NCBI RefSeq assembly: GCF_905171765.1
Contig: NC_053392.1
Span: 397,448,119 to 397,512,118 of the forward strand
Origin: Bufo bufo
Lineage: Eukaryota > Chordata > Amphibia > Anura > Bufonidae
Direction: 5' to 3'
DNA length: 64,000 bases
In this document: piece after piece, positions 31,099-43,879 of the stretch
How positions within the stretch are numbered: position 1 is the stretch's first letter
How the letters are laid out: each line of letters begins with the position of its first letter
Notes under the pieces: generated by a model
The model's database searches: none
What the model was told of the DNA's origin: nothing
What the model saw: only the letters and a program-made list of their open reading frames with translations
Position numbers and translations under genes: made by a program

Positions 31099-32606
31099 CA
31101 CTGCTCAAAAAAATAAAGGGAACACTTAAACAACACAATGTAACTCCAAGTCAATCACACTTCTGTGAAATCAAACTGTCCACTTAGGAAGCAACACTGA
31201 GTGACAATCAATTTCACATGCTGTTGTGCAAATGGGATAGACAATAGGTGGAAATTATAGGCAATTAGCAAGACACCCCCAATAAAGGAGTGGTTCTGCA
31301 GGTGGTGACCACAGACCACATCTCAGTTCCTATGCTTCCTGGCTGATGTTTTGGTCACTTTTGAATGCTGCCGGTGCTTTCACTCTAGTGGTAGCATGAG
31401 ACGGAGTCTACAACCCACACAAGTGGCTCAGGTGCAGCTTATCCAGGATGGCACATCAATGCGAGCTGTGGCAAGAAGGTTTGCTGTGTCTGTCAGCGTA
31501 GTGTCCAGAGCATGGAGGCGCTACCAGGAGACAGGCCAGTACATCAGGAAACGTGGAGGAGGCCGTAGGAGGGCAACAACCCAGCAGCAGGACCGCTACC
31601 TCCGCCTTTGTGCAAGGAGGAATAGGAGGAGCACTGCCAGAGCCCTGCAAAATGACCTCCAGCAGGCCACAAATGTGCATGTGTCTGCTCAAACAGTCAG
31701 AAACAGACTCCATGAGGGTGATATGAGGGCCCGACGTCCACAGGTGGGGGTTGTGCTTACAGCCCAACACCGTGCAGGACGTTTGGCATTTGCCAGAGAA
31801 CACCAAGATTGGCAAATTCGCCACTGGCGCCCTGTGCTCTTCACAGATAAAAGCAGGTTCACACTGAGCACATGTGACAGACGTGACAGAGTCTGGAGAC
31901 GCCATGGAGAACGTTCTGCTGCCTGCAACATCCTCTAGCATGACCGGTTTGGCATTGGGTCAGTAATGGTGTGGGGTGGCATTTCTTTTCTTTGGAGGGC
32001 CGCACAGCCCTCCATGTGCTCGCCAGAGGTAGCCTGACTGCCATTAGGTACCGAGATGAGATCCTCAGACCCCTTGCGAGACCATATGCTGGTGCGGTTG
32101 GCCCTGGGTTCCTCCTAATGCAAGACAATGCTAGACCTCATGTGGCTGGAGCGTGTCAGCAGTTCCTGCAAGACTAAGGCATTGATGCTATGGACTGGCC
32201 CGCCCGTTCCCCAGACCTGTCCAGGAGTTGGCAGATGCTTTAGTCCAGGTCTGGGAGGAGATCCCTCAGGAGACCGTCCGCCACCTCATCAGGAGCATGC
32301 ACAGGCGTTGTAGGGAGGTCATACAGGCAAGTGGAGGCCACACACACTACTGAGCCTCATTTTGACTTGTTTTAAGGACATTACATCAAATTTGGATCAG
32401 CCTGTAGTGTGTTTTTCCACTTTAATTTTGAGGGTGACTCCAAATCCAGACCTCCATGGGTTAAAAAAATTTCCATTTTTTTTTGTGTGTGATTTTGTTG
32501 TCAGCACATTCAACTATGTAAAGAACAAAGTATTTCAGAAGAATATTTAATTAACTCAGATCTAGGATGTGTTATTTTTGTGTTCCCTTTATTTTTTTGA
32601 GCAGTG
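31099..32606 (+). mobile_element. Tc1/mariner element, family A copy 1
   Basis: Inverted ends CACTGCTCAAAAAAATAAAG and the inverse, each flanked by TA (31097-31098 and 32607-32608). About 1.5 kb with one transposase gene. It is inserted in the LINE 5' UTR, so it is younger than the LINE. The same family recurs at 54793-61452. Confidence 0.92.
31396..32353 (+). pseudogene. Decayed Tc1 transposase, copy 1
   Basis: Begins [19 protein letters not shown] with paired helix-turn-helix DNA-binding regions (residues about 1-110) and continues into the DDE domain. The first aspartate is present in VLFTDKSRF and the second in [10 protein letters not shown]. Lesions: a TAG at 31936-31938, a 5-bp duplication at about 31983-31990 that shifts the frame, a TAA near 32175, and a deletion of about 80 bp at 32219 that removes the block with the third acidic residue (copy 2 keeps it as PDLNQIEH). 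Transposases of this family join elements to TA sites; this copy is inactive. Confidence 0.9.
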
Positions 32607-32608
32607 TA

Positions 32609-32997
32609 TATTAAATAAGACCGGGACTATATCTAATCTGGAAAAAGCTTGTGATTATTTAAAGGGGTCGCACCCAAATAATGGCTGGGTCATCTCAGGT
32701 TGAAGCGCCACTAAATCAGCGCCCTTTCCCGCGACTTTTTCTTGCAAGCTAGAGGCATAAATGACCGTTCTGATATCAGTCTAGAGCACCCCCGAGTCAT
32801 CCCTATATAAAGATGTGAATCATTTTTACTGCTATGCTCGGCACCCGACCCAACTATATCAGCAACTCCTTCAGATAATGGGATAAAAATAAGTTTCAGC
32901 TGGCCATACATCAGCTCCTTCTGAAATCACAGCTGGACTATCACCCCCATTTACTTATAATTAAGGAGTTTCTGACTACTGAATACTAAAAGGGATT
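32609..32997 (+). other. LINE 5' UTR, distal part
   Basis: Resumes the LINE leader after the Tc1 insertion up to the ORF1 ATG at 32998-33000. No conserved ORF. Confidence 0.6.
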
Positions 32998-34103
32998 ATG
33001 GGAAAATCCAGACGCCATATAACGGAAGATTGGCCTTCAAAAACACCAAGAAAGTCCTCAGACAAAATATGCACGCCACACCTGCTGGCGCTGAACACAG
33101 TAGCAGCAAAATGAAAAATAAAAGCAAAGTTTTCGCCTCTCAAGAGCCAGGATCAGGGTCAGATTCTGAAGATGAAGTCCCAGAGCAAGATCAGAGTGAC
33201 CAGGAGGATCTAAGGAAATATATTAAAACACTGCCAACCACAGATCACATGAGGGACTTGTTCAAAGAATTTACAAATACCCTTATATCAGACCTCGCAG
33301 AAATAAAAGCTGATATAAAGCAATTATATACTAGAGTTTCAACCCTTGAGGACACAAATGAAAAAAATTGTACAACATGCTTCCCAGATTGAAAACACTG
33401 CGCAAAAACAACAAAAGGAACTCTATGACTTCAAATTACATATAGATGACCTGGAAAACAGGTAAAGAAGAAATAATCTACGTGCCAGAGGCCTTTCTGA
33501 ACAGGTTGAGGACAAAGATATACATGGCGTTCTTCCACAGATATTTCTTGAGTTGTTAGGTAAAGAAGGAGAAGATGATCTGGGGATTGAAAGAGCACAT
33601 AGAGAGTGTTTCGGCCAAAGAATGCCCCCAAGGACTCCCCAAGAGACGTGCTATTCTACATCTTAAGTTTTCGCCTTAAAGAGGACATTCTCAGGAAAGC
33701 TCGGATGGCTAAAAGAATCAACTATAAAGGTGAGGAAATAACTATCTTCCAAGATGTTTCTAAATACACCCTTGACAAATGCAGACAATTGGCAACCTTC
33801 ACTAGAGCTCTGAGAGAAAATCGGATCAAATATAGGTGGCTGTACCCCTTTGGGATGTTGATAACACACAATAACAGACCTTTTACAGTTAGAACACCTG
33901 ATGAACTCGCAACAATAATTCCCAAGCTCAACATTGGCCATTTTGAAGTTCCGGACTGGACTCAAGAAACGTCAACAGATCCATTCCCAGCAACTGACAG
34001 ATGGGAAAGGCAATATACGCCCAGACAAAGAAGAATGGACAGATTCGAGACACCTCTCCCTAAAGCTCCTAGAAAAAATGCAAGGGGGTTCACACCAGGC
34101 TGA
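32998..34103 (+). pseudogene. L1/Tx1-like ORF1 protein, frameshifted
   Basis: The likely start is MGKSRRHITEDWPSKTPRK. The frame shifts between about 33060 and 33110 into SKMKNKSKVFASQEPG, then again before 33400, where a coiled-coil segment ends in IDDLENR followed by an in-frame stop (TAA in place of a serine-type codon) and RRNNLRARG. A further shift near 33600 enters the RRM/C-terminal region (SPRDVLFYILSFRLKEDILRKAR split over two frames). Coiled coil, DLENR..RNNLR and ERAHR are landmarks of L1 ORF1 RNA-binding chaperones. It is inactive. Confidence 0.8.
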
Positions 34104-34635
34104 TACTAGCCATATATCCTTTCATAGTGATATAATATAAACAGTGTTTATGATGTTAGCATATTTTTTTTTTTCTGTTCTCTTATCTGAAACTTTATAT
34201 GCTTATATAACTGTTGGGTTGGTGCTTTGAGTTTGAGTTTAAAGAGGAAAACAAATAAACACCGAAACGGTTCATTAGTAATCAGTGTTTTTTTTTTGTT
34301 TTTTTTATGAAAAGACACTGAAAATTATCTTCCTAATTTTGATTGTCTTTTTCTATTGAATTAGACAGTCACTTATCTACACCTAAAGTACCACTTGGTG
34401 ATCCACAACTTATTTCTGTCCCCCCCCCCCCCCCCACCAGGTGGATTCTCTAGTGTACTAAACTCTGACCCACTGGGTTCACGGTGCGGTTCCCTAGTGG
34501 CTCAGACACTGTTTTGTTTCCAATCTCTCAGTATTATACTCAACGTTGAGGTGTACTGATAATGTTATTTTTTTGTTCTTTGTATTTGTACCAGTCAACT
34601 AAACAATTGAATACAACACAAAAGGTAATAGTGAT
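34104..34635 (+). other. Inter-ORF spacer of the LINE
   Basis: About 530 bp between ORF1 and ORF2, with T-rich runs and a C-run at about 34421-34436. No ORF. Confidence 0.6.
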
Positions 34636-37600
34636 ATGACAGAATTATCTTGTGCCTCATTTAATGCCAACGGCTTAAATATACCTGCAAAGAGAGCTCA
34701 AGTCCTAAAACTTTTACATAAAAATAAAGTAGATGTCTTACTCCTACAGGAGACACATTTTAAGAAATAATTTACCCTTATTTTTAACAAAAATGTGCAT
34801 TTCACCAAATCAGATTCCCTAACAGACCCAGAAGGAAGGTTTAGATTTATTAAAGGGAAAATAAATGAAAAAATGTTTACCTTTGCTAGCATATATGCCC
34901 CTAATGCTAACCAAGTTCCGTTTCTCAAACAGATATTTAGCAAACTAGATGGGTTTGCAGAAGGTTCTTTGGTTATAGGGGGAGACTTTAATCTTCCTCT
35001 AGAGCCAAGCTTAGACACTTCCCAAGGTAAATCCCATATTACCACTCGCAAATTGAAAGCTATTAAAAAACTCCTTCATCAATCACAGTTAGTGGATGCC
35101 TGGAGAGCTATGAACCCCACGGTAAAAGACTATTCATATTTCTCCAAAGTCCATCAAACTTACACAAGAATCGACTATGTATTTGTTAGCCAAAAGGACT
35201 TGAGTCATATTAGGAAAATTGAATACAATCCAATTTTGCTTTTTGACCATGCACCCCTAAGGGTAACCTTTACATTCGGTCCCAACCACAAAACTCCAGG
35301 GATGTGGAGACTAAATGAAAGCTTATTATCTAAAAAAAAAAAGAACATATAGATTCCCTAACTAAACATCTCAAAAAAAATTTGGGAGAAAATCTGAAAG
35401 TGTGACGCTCTTATTTGGGAAGCCCACAAGGCTGTTTTAAGAGGTGCTTTAATACAAATTGGTGCGAGAGAGAAAAGAGCTAAGCAAAAGGAAATTGATG
35501 ATATATTGGGCAAAATCTGACATTTAGAATCACTCAATAAAAGAACAATCAATAAAGAGGGTGAAATTGAGCTCACGCTATTAAAAAATAGACTGAAGGA
35601 AATATTAAATACCCAATCGCAGAAATTTCTATTCATAGCTAAATATAAACACTATATGCATGCAAACAAATGTGGCAAAGCCTTGGTGACACTGATTCGC
35701 AAGACTAGGGCGGCCATGATCATTCCCAAAATTAAACCGGACCCTTCTTCTGATAAGATATTTTATGAATCCAAAAAGATTGTAGAATGTTTTAAAAACT
35801 ATTATAGCAAGCTATATAACTTACGTGAAGCTGACAAAGACACTGATAACTTGAAAAATGTTATTAGTAAATATCTTGAAGATGTGAAATTCCCTGATTT
35901 ATCCAAATCCCAATTGGAACAATTAGAGAACCCCTTTACACTAGACGAGATTAAACAGGTAATTAACTCACTAAAAATAGGGAAAAGACCTGGACCAGAT
36001 GGCTTTTCGGCTGGCTACTATAAAAAATTTAAGGATATATTAGGTCCAAAATTAGAGCAATACCTTAATGGTGTCTCCTTGGCCTCTCCTCTCAGAACAG
36101 AATCGACGTTGGCTCACATCTCAGTCATCCCGAAAGAGGGAAAAGATAACTCACTCTGCATGAATTACAGACCCATCTCTTTGCTTAATGTGGACATTAA
36201 AATCTATGCCAAACTGATAGCAGATAGGCTTAAAAAAATGATGAATCTGTTAATAGATTCAGACCAGGTGGGTTTCGTTCGGGGTAGAGAGGCCAAGGAC
36301 AACACGATCAGAGTATTTTATTTAATACAGCAAGCTAAGATCAAGAGAGTGCCATTGGTTTTAGTCTCCACTGATGCCGAAAAGGCATTCGACCGCCTTA
36401 ATTGGAGCTATCTCCAGGCAGTTCTCCACAAAGTGAAACTTCCACAAACCTTGATTGACAACATTATGTTCCTATAAGTTTCTCCCTCGGCCTGTGTTAA
36501 GGCAAATGGAGTACTCTTCTCCTTTTACAATTGCAAATGGGACTAGGCAGGGGTGTCCTCTATCCCCGTTATTGTTTGTTCTTTGTTTAGAGCCTTTTTT
36601 TTTTAGCTAAGATTAGAGCTAATCCACTTATCAGAGGTTTCCCTGCTCACTCCAGAGAACATAAGATAGCAGCTTTTGCGGATGATACGCTTTTTACTCT
36701 CTCAGAGCCACTTCAATCGATTCCAGAGCTACTCAGAGAGAAGTCTCCGACTTTAAAATCAACCTAAACAAATCTGAGCTATTTAATATTAATGTAGATG
36801 CCAAAACATGGAATAAAATTATTACAATGAGTCCCCTAAAAAATACGTCAACTTTTATCACATATTTGGGTATTAAAGTATATAGTGAAATGTCAGACAC
36901 ATATCATAAAAATTTTCTCCCCTTAAGTAAAACTGAGACCTTACTGAAAGATTGGAGCACACATTGGATTTCCTGGTTTGGCAGAGTTAATCTAATTAAG
37001 ATGGAAATCCTACCTAGATTTCTATATTACTTCCAAACACTCCCAGTGGAAATACCACCTACTTTCTTTAGGAAACTCAAGCTAATGTTGACCAAATTTA
37101 TATGGCAGAACAAACAAAATAGAATCAAATTTTCTACGTTAACTAGACACAAAACTAATGTAGGTATTGGATTACCGGATTTTGAGCTTTATTATAAAGC
37201 GTCAATCCTAACTAGGATATTGGATTGGGGCTCAGACCCGAATTCGAAAAGATGGGTAGAATTGGAGCAGGATTCTCAGAAGGTATCATTACTTGGCCTT
37301 CTTTGGAGAACCCCCCAATATGCAAAGAACCTTGCTTTGGTTGATAAGCAGATCACTAAAGCTACACTCAAGAAATGGCATAATATAATTAGATCTCTTA
37401 AAATTTCATCTCAGAAAGACACTAAGGCCCCTCTATCTAGTTTTATACCAAATAATTGGCATGTACTCACCAAAATATAAAATAAAAAAAAATAAGAAGT
37501 TTGGGAAAATGCAGGTAAAGAATTTTTTTTGTGGCGGTTTATTGGTTCCTAGAGAGGAATTTAATAATAACTTTGGAAAGGAAGCGATCACAGCCAGTCA

Positions 37601-38369
37601 ACACATGTTGTTATCTAACCAGCTGACAAAATGGTTTAAAGACCATGTTGAACCAATAGAAAACTACCCCATTGATTCAGCTATTACAAAAAGACTCAGC
37701 TGGGGATCACTTAATTTCCAAGTACTACAAAATATTAAACAGTTCAGATGAACCTCTGTCTCATCTTGATAAATGGAACAAGGAACGTAAGAAGGTTTTC
37801 AACAATACACAAACAAACTATCTGTTGAAAAAAAAGCACTCACTTTCTCACAATCCTTCACATACCAAGAGAGGCACTACAAGTTAATAACTGGTTGGTA
37901 TAAAATCCCCACACTAATGCACAGGATCAATCCAGAAATATCTAACTTATGTTGGAGATGTAATGTGGGAGTAGGAGACTACACTCATATATGGTACACA
38001 TGCCCTAAGATAATACCCTTTTGGGAAAATTTCAACTGTATCATCAATGAGGTTTTTCAAACCAAGGTTAAGGTTTCTGAAGAATTAGTTATGTTTTATT
38101 TGTTTGATGCAAGTCAGATAAGCATTAGATCTGAACTTTGCTTACAACTCCTCAATGCCGCTAAGATATTGGTGCCCAAAAAATGGCTTCAACAGGATCC
38201 GCCGTCAACTGAGGAATGGCTAGCTGAGGTCCAAAAGATACAAAATTTCGAGAAACTCAAATGGACACTAGCACAAAACCTTTCGAAGTATAAGGACATT
38301 TGGGGAGCATGGGAAAATTATCTGACTCCAGAAAAATACTCACAATTGCTTAGTAATTCAAGTTTATGA
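34636..38369 (+). pseudogene. L1/Tx1-like ORF2 (endonuclease-RT), multiply broken
   Basis: Starts MTELSCASFNANGLNIPAKR, an APE-type endonuclease. It stops after QETHFKK (near 34768), with an apparent short deletion before NVHFTKSDSL, then continues with VIGGDFNLPL, TRIDYVFVS and FDHAPLRV. The reverse transcriptase includes KEGKDNSLCMNYRPISLLN, GFVRGREAKDN and TDAEKAFDRLNW, with the catalytic FADDTLFT near 36675 in a different frame. The C-terminal part includes TYLGIKVYSE and ends with the zinc-knuckle-like CWRCNVGVGDYTHIWYTCP (37950-38010) before a TGA at 38367-38369. Stops and shifts lie near 34768, 35350, 36477, 36590, 36740, 37480 and 37750. It is not functional. Confidence 0.88.
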
Positions 38370-39219
38370 TTCTAGATATGTACTAGAGTAGAGAATTTTC
38401 AATATATGATATCTAATCACACTGTATCATAGATGACTGGTACTGTTCTCTGTGTTATCCCCTGTTTCTCCTTTCTCCCCTTCCTCCCTTCCCTGTATTC
38501 CCCTCCTCCTCCCCTAAATCACAACCCGTCTTACTTTTAGATGTTAGATGTTAGTGATTATTCTTTTCAAATCATCATAAGCTTTCTCACAAGCTATGGT
38601 CAATGACTTAGGCTACTTTCACACTAGCCTTCGGGCTCCGCTTGTGAGCTCCGTTTGAAGGGGCTCACAAGCGGCCCCGAACGCATCCGTACTGCCTTAA
38701 TGCATTGAGTGGACGCGGATCCGCTCAGAATGCATCAGTCTGGCAGCGTTCAGCCTCCGCTCAGCAAGCGGACACCTGAACGCTGCTGGCAGCGTTCGGG
38801 TGTCCGCCTGGCCGTGCGGAGGCAAACGGATCTGTCCAGACTTACAATGTAAGTCAATGGGGACGGATCCGTTTGAATTTGACACTATATGGCTCAATTT
38901 TCAAACGGATCCGTCCCCCATTGACTTTCAATGTAAAGTCTGGACGGATCCGTTTGAAGCTACTTTCAGACTTAGAATTTCTTTCTACAATATAATGCAG
39001 ACGGATCCGCTCTGAACGGTAGTGTGAAAGTAGCCTTAAAGGGATTATATCCTTGACTTATCTTTCTGTATTATTGTAATGCTTGGAACAATCACATTTC
39101 TATTATGTAAACTTAATGAAAATGTTGGATACTTTTTTGATTTATATTAATATAGCAAATTTTGATATGCTATTTAATTTTTCTCAAAATAAAGAAAAAT
39201 TTACAAGACCAAAAAAAAA
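38370..39219 (+). other. LINE 3' UTR with nested MITE and poly(A)
   Basis: Pyrimidine-rich stretch at 38460-38515, MITE at 38611-39035, then AATAAAG near 39189 and the A-run starting at 39211. Confidence 0.65.
38611..39035. mobile_element. MITE with TTA target duplication
   Basis: Imperfect inverted ends GGCTACTTTCACACTAGCC and GTAGTGTGAAAGTAGCC, with TTA on each side (38608-38610 and 39036-39038). Internal ggatccg-type blocks are mirrored. It inserted into the LINE 3' UTR after the LINE did. Confidence 0.82.
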
Positions 39220-39330
39220 AAAAAAAGTGTTATGTACCCCAAACTCATACCAATGAAGACTACAAGTCATCCCACAAAAATCAAGCCCTGACATAGCTCC
39301 GTAGGAAGAAAAATAAAGCTATGCGTCTTA

Positions 39331-39748
39331 GGCCTCATGCACACGACCATTGTGTGCATCCACGTCCGTTCCGTCATTTTTCACAGTTTAGCAGAGGTCC
39401 CATTCATTTCTATGGAGCTGTGAAAAAAAACTGATAGTCCTCCGTTTTTTCTCTGCATCCGTGATTCCAGTCAGTCAAAAAAATATAACCTGTCCTATTC
39501 TTGTCAGTGGAAAACAAAGGACGGACCCATTCAAGTCAATGGGTCCGTCCAAAAAAACGGATGCACAACTGGTATGTCATCCATGTCCGTGTCAGTTTTT
39601 GTTCTACAAGACCTTGGTGCAATAAAATTACACTTTTCATTAACCTTCCTTTTTTTCCCCGTCAGACAAAAAAAAAGGAAGACACAAGGAAACACAACTG
39701 AAGCAAAATCGGACACGGACCACTGAAGCCAAATCACTGCATGAGGCC
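39331..39748. mobile_element. MITE with TTA target duplication
   Basis: Inverted ends GGCCTCATGCA and TGCATGAGGCC, with TTA on each side (39328-39330 and 39749-39751). It splits the same repeat that the LINE split: aaagctatgcgtc on the left resumes as ggatgcggtgatgcaaaa on the right. Confidence 0.82.
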
Positions 39749-39751
39749 TTA

Positions 39752-41311
39752 GGATGCGGTGATGCAAAAAAAAAATTCTTCTGTTTAAAAAAGGGCTTTA
39801 TTGGTGCAAAAGTAGCAAAACAAAAATAAATTGTATGTATTTGGTATCATTGTAATCGGACTGACCCAGAGAGTAAATTTATCATGTTATTAAAGCCACA
39901 AAATGTATAATGTCAAAAACAGTGACAATATTGCTGTTTTTTCCCCATCCCCTTTCCATAAAGTTAATAAAAGTTAGTGCTCGTGCATAAAATAGTTTAC
40001 ATTTTTGAGGACCACAAATTGCGGATCCGCAAAACACGCATACCAGCTGCGTTACGCATTTTGCGGATTGGAACATCCTGTCTTCAGTAGAACTGTTCAT
40101 ATCCTTGTCCATGCAGGGCCACAGAACGGACATACGGATAGCACATGGTGTGCAGTCCCCATCTTTTGCGACCCCATTCGACCCGCAATAGAGGCGCATC
40201 GGACGCGGACCAAAAATACATTCGTGTGCATGAGCCCTTAATAAGTAAATTGTGTACCCCAAAAAAAGCACCAACTTTTCACCAAAAAAACAAGCTCTCA
40301 TTCGGCTACATAGATGGAGAAAACAAACCAAAAAAATTAATCACTGCGCTGCAGCGCCACGCTCCCGTCATTCTGCTGTCTGGTGGAGGTCAGACCCCAG
40401 AATACCTGTATAACCGGTAAGGCCTGCAGGACAATATTCAGGCTCATTCTGCAGTTCCATCTGGAACTGGATATCTTTTTACTATGTTTTTAAATCTATG
40501 TTAATCATTAACGACCATTTTATTTTTTTACATGCAGCGTTACTCTACAGAAAAATGTCAGTCATGGTTGCAAATCCTTTGATCCGCTTATCTTGACTTG
40601 CAGCCAGGATTATGACCCAGCGATGCATTCGCCCTGCTGACTATCCGCACAGGTAGCTCTTCAGGATTCAGTTCCGGGAAGTCTTCCTTACCAGACCGCA
40701 CTGTAATGTGACATGCAGTAGGAGAAACCTTCTAAACTGGTGTCCAATAGCAAGTCCCGGGAGCATGGAATCAATGTGCCTGACTTTTGACATCTATGGA
40801 GAGCTCTTACTACAATGCTACTAAAAAAAAATAAAACATTAAAAAGTAATCTCGTAGAGCAAAACTGGCTCAGTCTACTGCATCTTTTTCACCCCTAAAT
40901 AATCAATTTTAAGGTACCACAGAAGCAGCATTTTACAGGAGGTGGATTTGAGAAAACATTTTAGTATTAGAAAGAGGGTCAGATGAGGACAGTAAGTGAA
41001 GGATTCCAGGCATATTTTTAAGAGCATGAAGCTTTGTATACCATTAAGGCAAATAGTAATCTGCAGGCTCCTAGATCCGACCACACACTGCTGTCTCAAC
41101 TGTATCTGGGCCAGTCGGCTTATGTGATGTTTCGATAAATATAAGCGCATGAGAAGTGTTTGAGGTCAGTCCTAGCTTCACATCAATGAAGTGCTTTTTC
41201 TGCAATTCCTAATGCACTTTTAATAACTGACCTGCCATGTACGAATACTGATGCATTCTCTATGTATGGCCAGCTTCACACCAGGATACTGGTTACCATG
41301 TCTAATATAGA
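39752..41311. other. Old repeats and unassigned sequence
   Basis: 39752-39900 resumes the interrupted repeat. About 39976-40238 looks like a one-ended MITE (gaccacaaattgcggatccg to gtgcatgagccctta). The rest, to the TA before the Tc1 element, has no recognised features. Confidence 0.4.
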
Positions 41312-41404
41312 TACACTACTCACAAAAAGTTAGGGATATTTGGCTTGTGTGTAAAATTTTAGGATGAACCTAAAATGCACTCTAACCTTTACAGGTGAAC
41401 TTAA

Positions 41405-41849
41405 AGGGGTTTTCTCATCTCAGACAATGGAGCATATCGCTAGGATATGTCCCCATTGTCTTATAGGTGCGGGTCCCACAACTATAATCGAGAACAGAGC
41501 CCCAAAATTGAGTGAGAGCACACTGTGCATGCGCAGCCGCCCTCCATTCATTTCTATGGGGCCGCCGAAATTAGCCGAGCACTGGCTAGGCTATTGCAGT
41601 CTGCCCGATAGAATTGAATGGGAGCATGGGCCGCGCATGCGCAGCACGCTCCCATTCACTTCTATGGGAGAGGCGGGGATTAGCACTCAGTGGTGGACGG
41701 ACCACGGGAAATCTGGAGTCCTCCAGCCACAGTGCTCCCCGCTCCGTTCTCGATATAGGTGCGGGTCCCAGCGGTGGGACCCGCACCCATCAGACAATGG
41801 GAGCATATCCTAGCTATATGTCCCCATTGTCTAAGATGGGAATACCCCT
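41405..41849. mobile_element. TTAA-flanked MITE nested in Tc1 family B
   Basis: Imperfect inverted ends AGGGGTTTTCTCATCTCAGA and the inverse (aagatgggaatacccct), with TTAA at 41401-41404 and 41850-41853. Internal mirrored blocks include ggtgcgggtcccac. Confidence 0.78.
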
Positions 41850-42001
41850 TTAATGTGACCTTCTCTAAACTTCTGAATGCACATGTCCAACTGTTAAATG
41901 TTTCAGCACTTTTTGCACAACTTGCTGTTCTCTAACAAGGAGCTTAACCGTAAAAAGGTGTTTGATCTATGAATCGCCCAATAAGTTTACTGGTTCAATT
42001 A

Positions 42002-42401
42002 GGCCCCTTGCAGACAAGCGTCTTGTATGCAATCACGTTCAGTTTTTATTGCGCGGGTGCAACGCGATTTAATGCGTTTTCCACGATAGATAACTGAAGG
42101 TATACAAATAACATCTCTTAACAACCATGTGTGAAAATCGCATCCGCACTTGCTTGCGGATGCGATTTTCACGCAGCCCCATTCACTTCTATGGGGCCAG
42201 CATTGCGTGAAAAAAAAATATATATAAAAATCGCGGAATATAGAACATGCTACGATTTTCATGCAACACAAGTGATGCGTGGAAATCAACGCTCCTGTAC
42301 ACAGACCCATTGAAATGAATGGGTCCGGATTCCTGGCGGGTGCAATTAGTTCGCATCAGGCATTGCACCCACGCGGAATACTCGCTCGTGTGAAAGGGGC
42401 C
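42002..42401. mobile_element. MITE with TTA duplication nested in Tc1 family B
   Basis: Inverted ends GGCCCCTTGCAGACAAGCG and CTCGTGTGAAAGGGGCC, with TTA at 41999-42001 and 42402-42404. It carries a hairpin centred near 42150 (atcgcatccgcacttgcttgcggatgcgat). Confidence 0.78.
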
Positions 42402-42455
42402 TTAGAATTGGTATTTAAACAGTCCTCCTCATCACGCTGTTCACATTTTGACATC

Positions 42456-43879
42456 ATGAGACCAATACAACACCTAACAATTGGCCAACAGTACCTGGCC
42501 ATTGCAAGGCTTCAAGCAGGATGTTCTCCGATGCAAGAGGCCACTGAGCTTAGAGAGTCACAGAGTGTCATCAGCAGGTTTCAATAGAGATACAGAGACT
42601 GGAAGAGTCACAGAAAAGCATAGAAGTGGACATCCTTTGGCCACATCCCATACTGATGACCGCTTCATTGTGACAATGCCCTGCGGAACTGGATGATGAA
42701 TTCTACACAACTCCAGGCACATTTAAGGGAGGTGAGAGGCACCCAAGTGTCACATCAGACCATTCGAAACCATTTACATCAGCGTGGACTCTATGCTAGA
42801 CGACCTGCAAGGGTACCTGACCACGCCACCAGGAGTGATCATCTTGCATGGGCTAGGGAGCATCTACACTGGAAGACAGACCAGTGGGTCTCAGTGCCGT
42901 TCACTGATGAAAGTCGATTCACACTGAGCAGAAATGACGGCCGCCAACGATGTTGGAGGCGTCAAGAAGAGCGCTATGCATCAGCAACTGTGGTGGAGGT
43001 GGTATTGTTACAGTAGGGCTGCAGCTATTGATTATCTTTGTAATAGAGTATTCTATCAATTAATAGAGTACTCCAAAAACAAAAAACAAATTAAAAGAAC
43101 GTTTTTCCTTTATAAAAACTCATCAGCCCCCCCATGCCATCAGCTTACCCCCCCCCCCCCCAGTGCCACCATGTCCCCAGCGCCAATAAAATAAAATACT
43201 TACCTCTCCATCATCTTCTCCCTGCACGCTGCACTGTCGTCCTGACATCACACAGCGTCAGGTCATAGTGCACGTAAGCGTGCACTATGTCCTGACGCTG
43301 TGTCAGGAGGACAGTGGTGCATACCGGCAGGTGACTACGGAGTGGTGAGTAATAGCAAGAGCTTTACTCACGCTCTGTGGTCACTTGACACAAACGAATC
43401 CTCGATGCAAAAAATTTGCATTGAGGATTTTTTGGCGTCAAATTACTCAATTCAATAGAGCAATCGTTTCAGCCCTATGTTACAGTGTGGGCAGGTGTGT
43501 CTAGTCAATACACAACTGCCGTACACTTTGTGAACAATTGACAAGCCCATACTACTTTAATAACATCATTAATCCGATCATTGTGTCTAATTTCATCTTC
43601 ACGGATGACAATGCGCCAGCTCATCAAGGTTGCATCATTCAGGAACGGCTGCTGGAGACAGGGCAGGCCACTCCATTTGAGTGAACCCATTCTCCAGACC
43701 GGAATCCCATTGAAAACCCAGGGGATCAGCTGAGTCACAGTGTAGAAGCACGTAACTCTGTACCCCAGAACCTCAATGACCTGAGGGGCACCCTTCAAGA
43801 AGAGTTGGATGCCATACATCAGCAATCAATGAGTCGACTTGTGAACATCATAAGAGGTCGTTGTCAAGCTGTAAATTGA
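42456..43879 (+). pseudogene. Decayed Tc1 family B transposase, split by a hAT MITE
   Basis: Starts MRPIQHLTIGQQYLAIARLQ with a helix-turn-helix N-terminus (stop near 42586) and continues in other frames through HQTIRNHLHQRGLYARRP to VPFTDESRFTLS (first Asp). The hAT MITE at 43014-43477 interrupts the gene after WRRQEERYASATVVE. Afterwards FTDDNAPAHQG (second Asp) and DRNPIENPGDQL (Glu) are visible, followed by HQQSMSRLVNIIRGRCQAVN and a stop. All three catalytic acidic residues survive, but stops (including TGA near 43681), frameshifts and the insertion make it inactive. Confidence 0.85.
43014..43477. mobile_element. hAT-type MITE, 8-bp duplication
   Basis: Starts TAGGGCTGCAGCTATTGATT and ends CGTTTCAGCCCTA, bounded by tgttacag at 43006-43013 and 43478-43485. 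Same terminal class as 2308-2833. Confidence 0.88.

Larger units (their letters stand above)
30048..39219 (+). mobile_element. L1/Tx1-like LINE, near full length, decayed
   Basis: Bounded by a 15-bp direct repeat, aaaaaaagtgttatg, at 30033-30047 and 39220-39234. It starts with a G-run and ends in a poly(A) run. ORF1 (32998-34103) and ORF2 (34636-38369) are both broken. Two later insertions lie inside: a Tc1 element (31099-32606) in the 5' UTR and a MITE (38611-39035) in the 3' UTR. Removing these leaves about 7.2 kb, a plausible full length for this clade. Confidence 0.85.

Noticed and set aside
31456..31941. Minus-strand ORF opposite the Tc1 transposase
   Set aside because: Antisense shadow of the transposase; the same shadow appears opposite copy 2.
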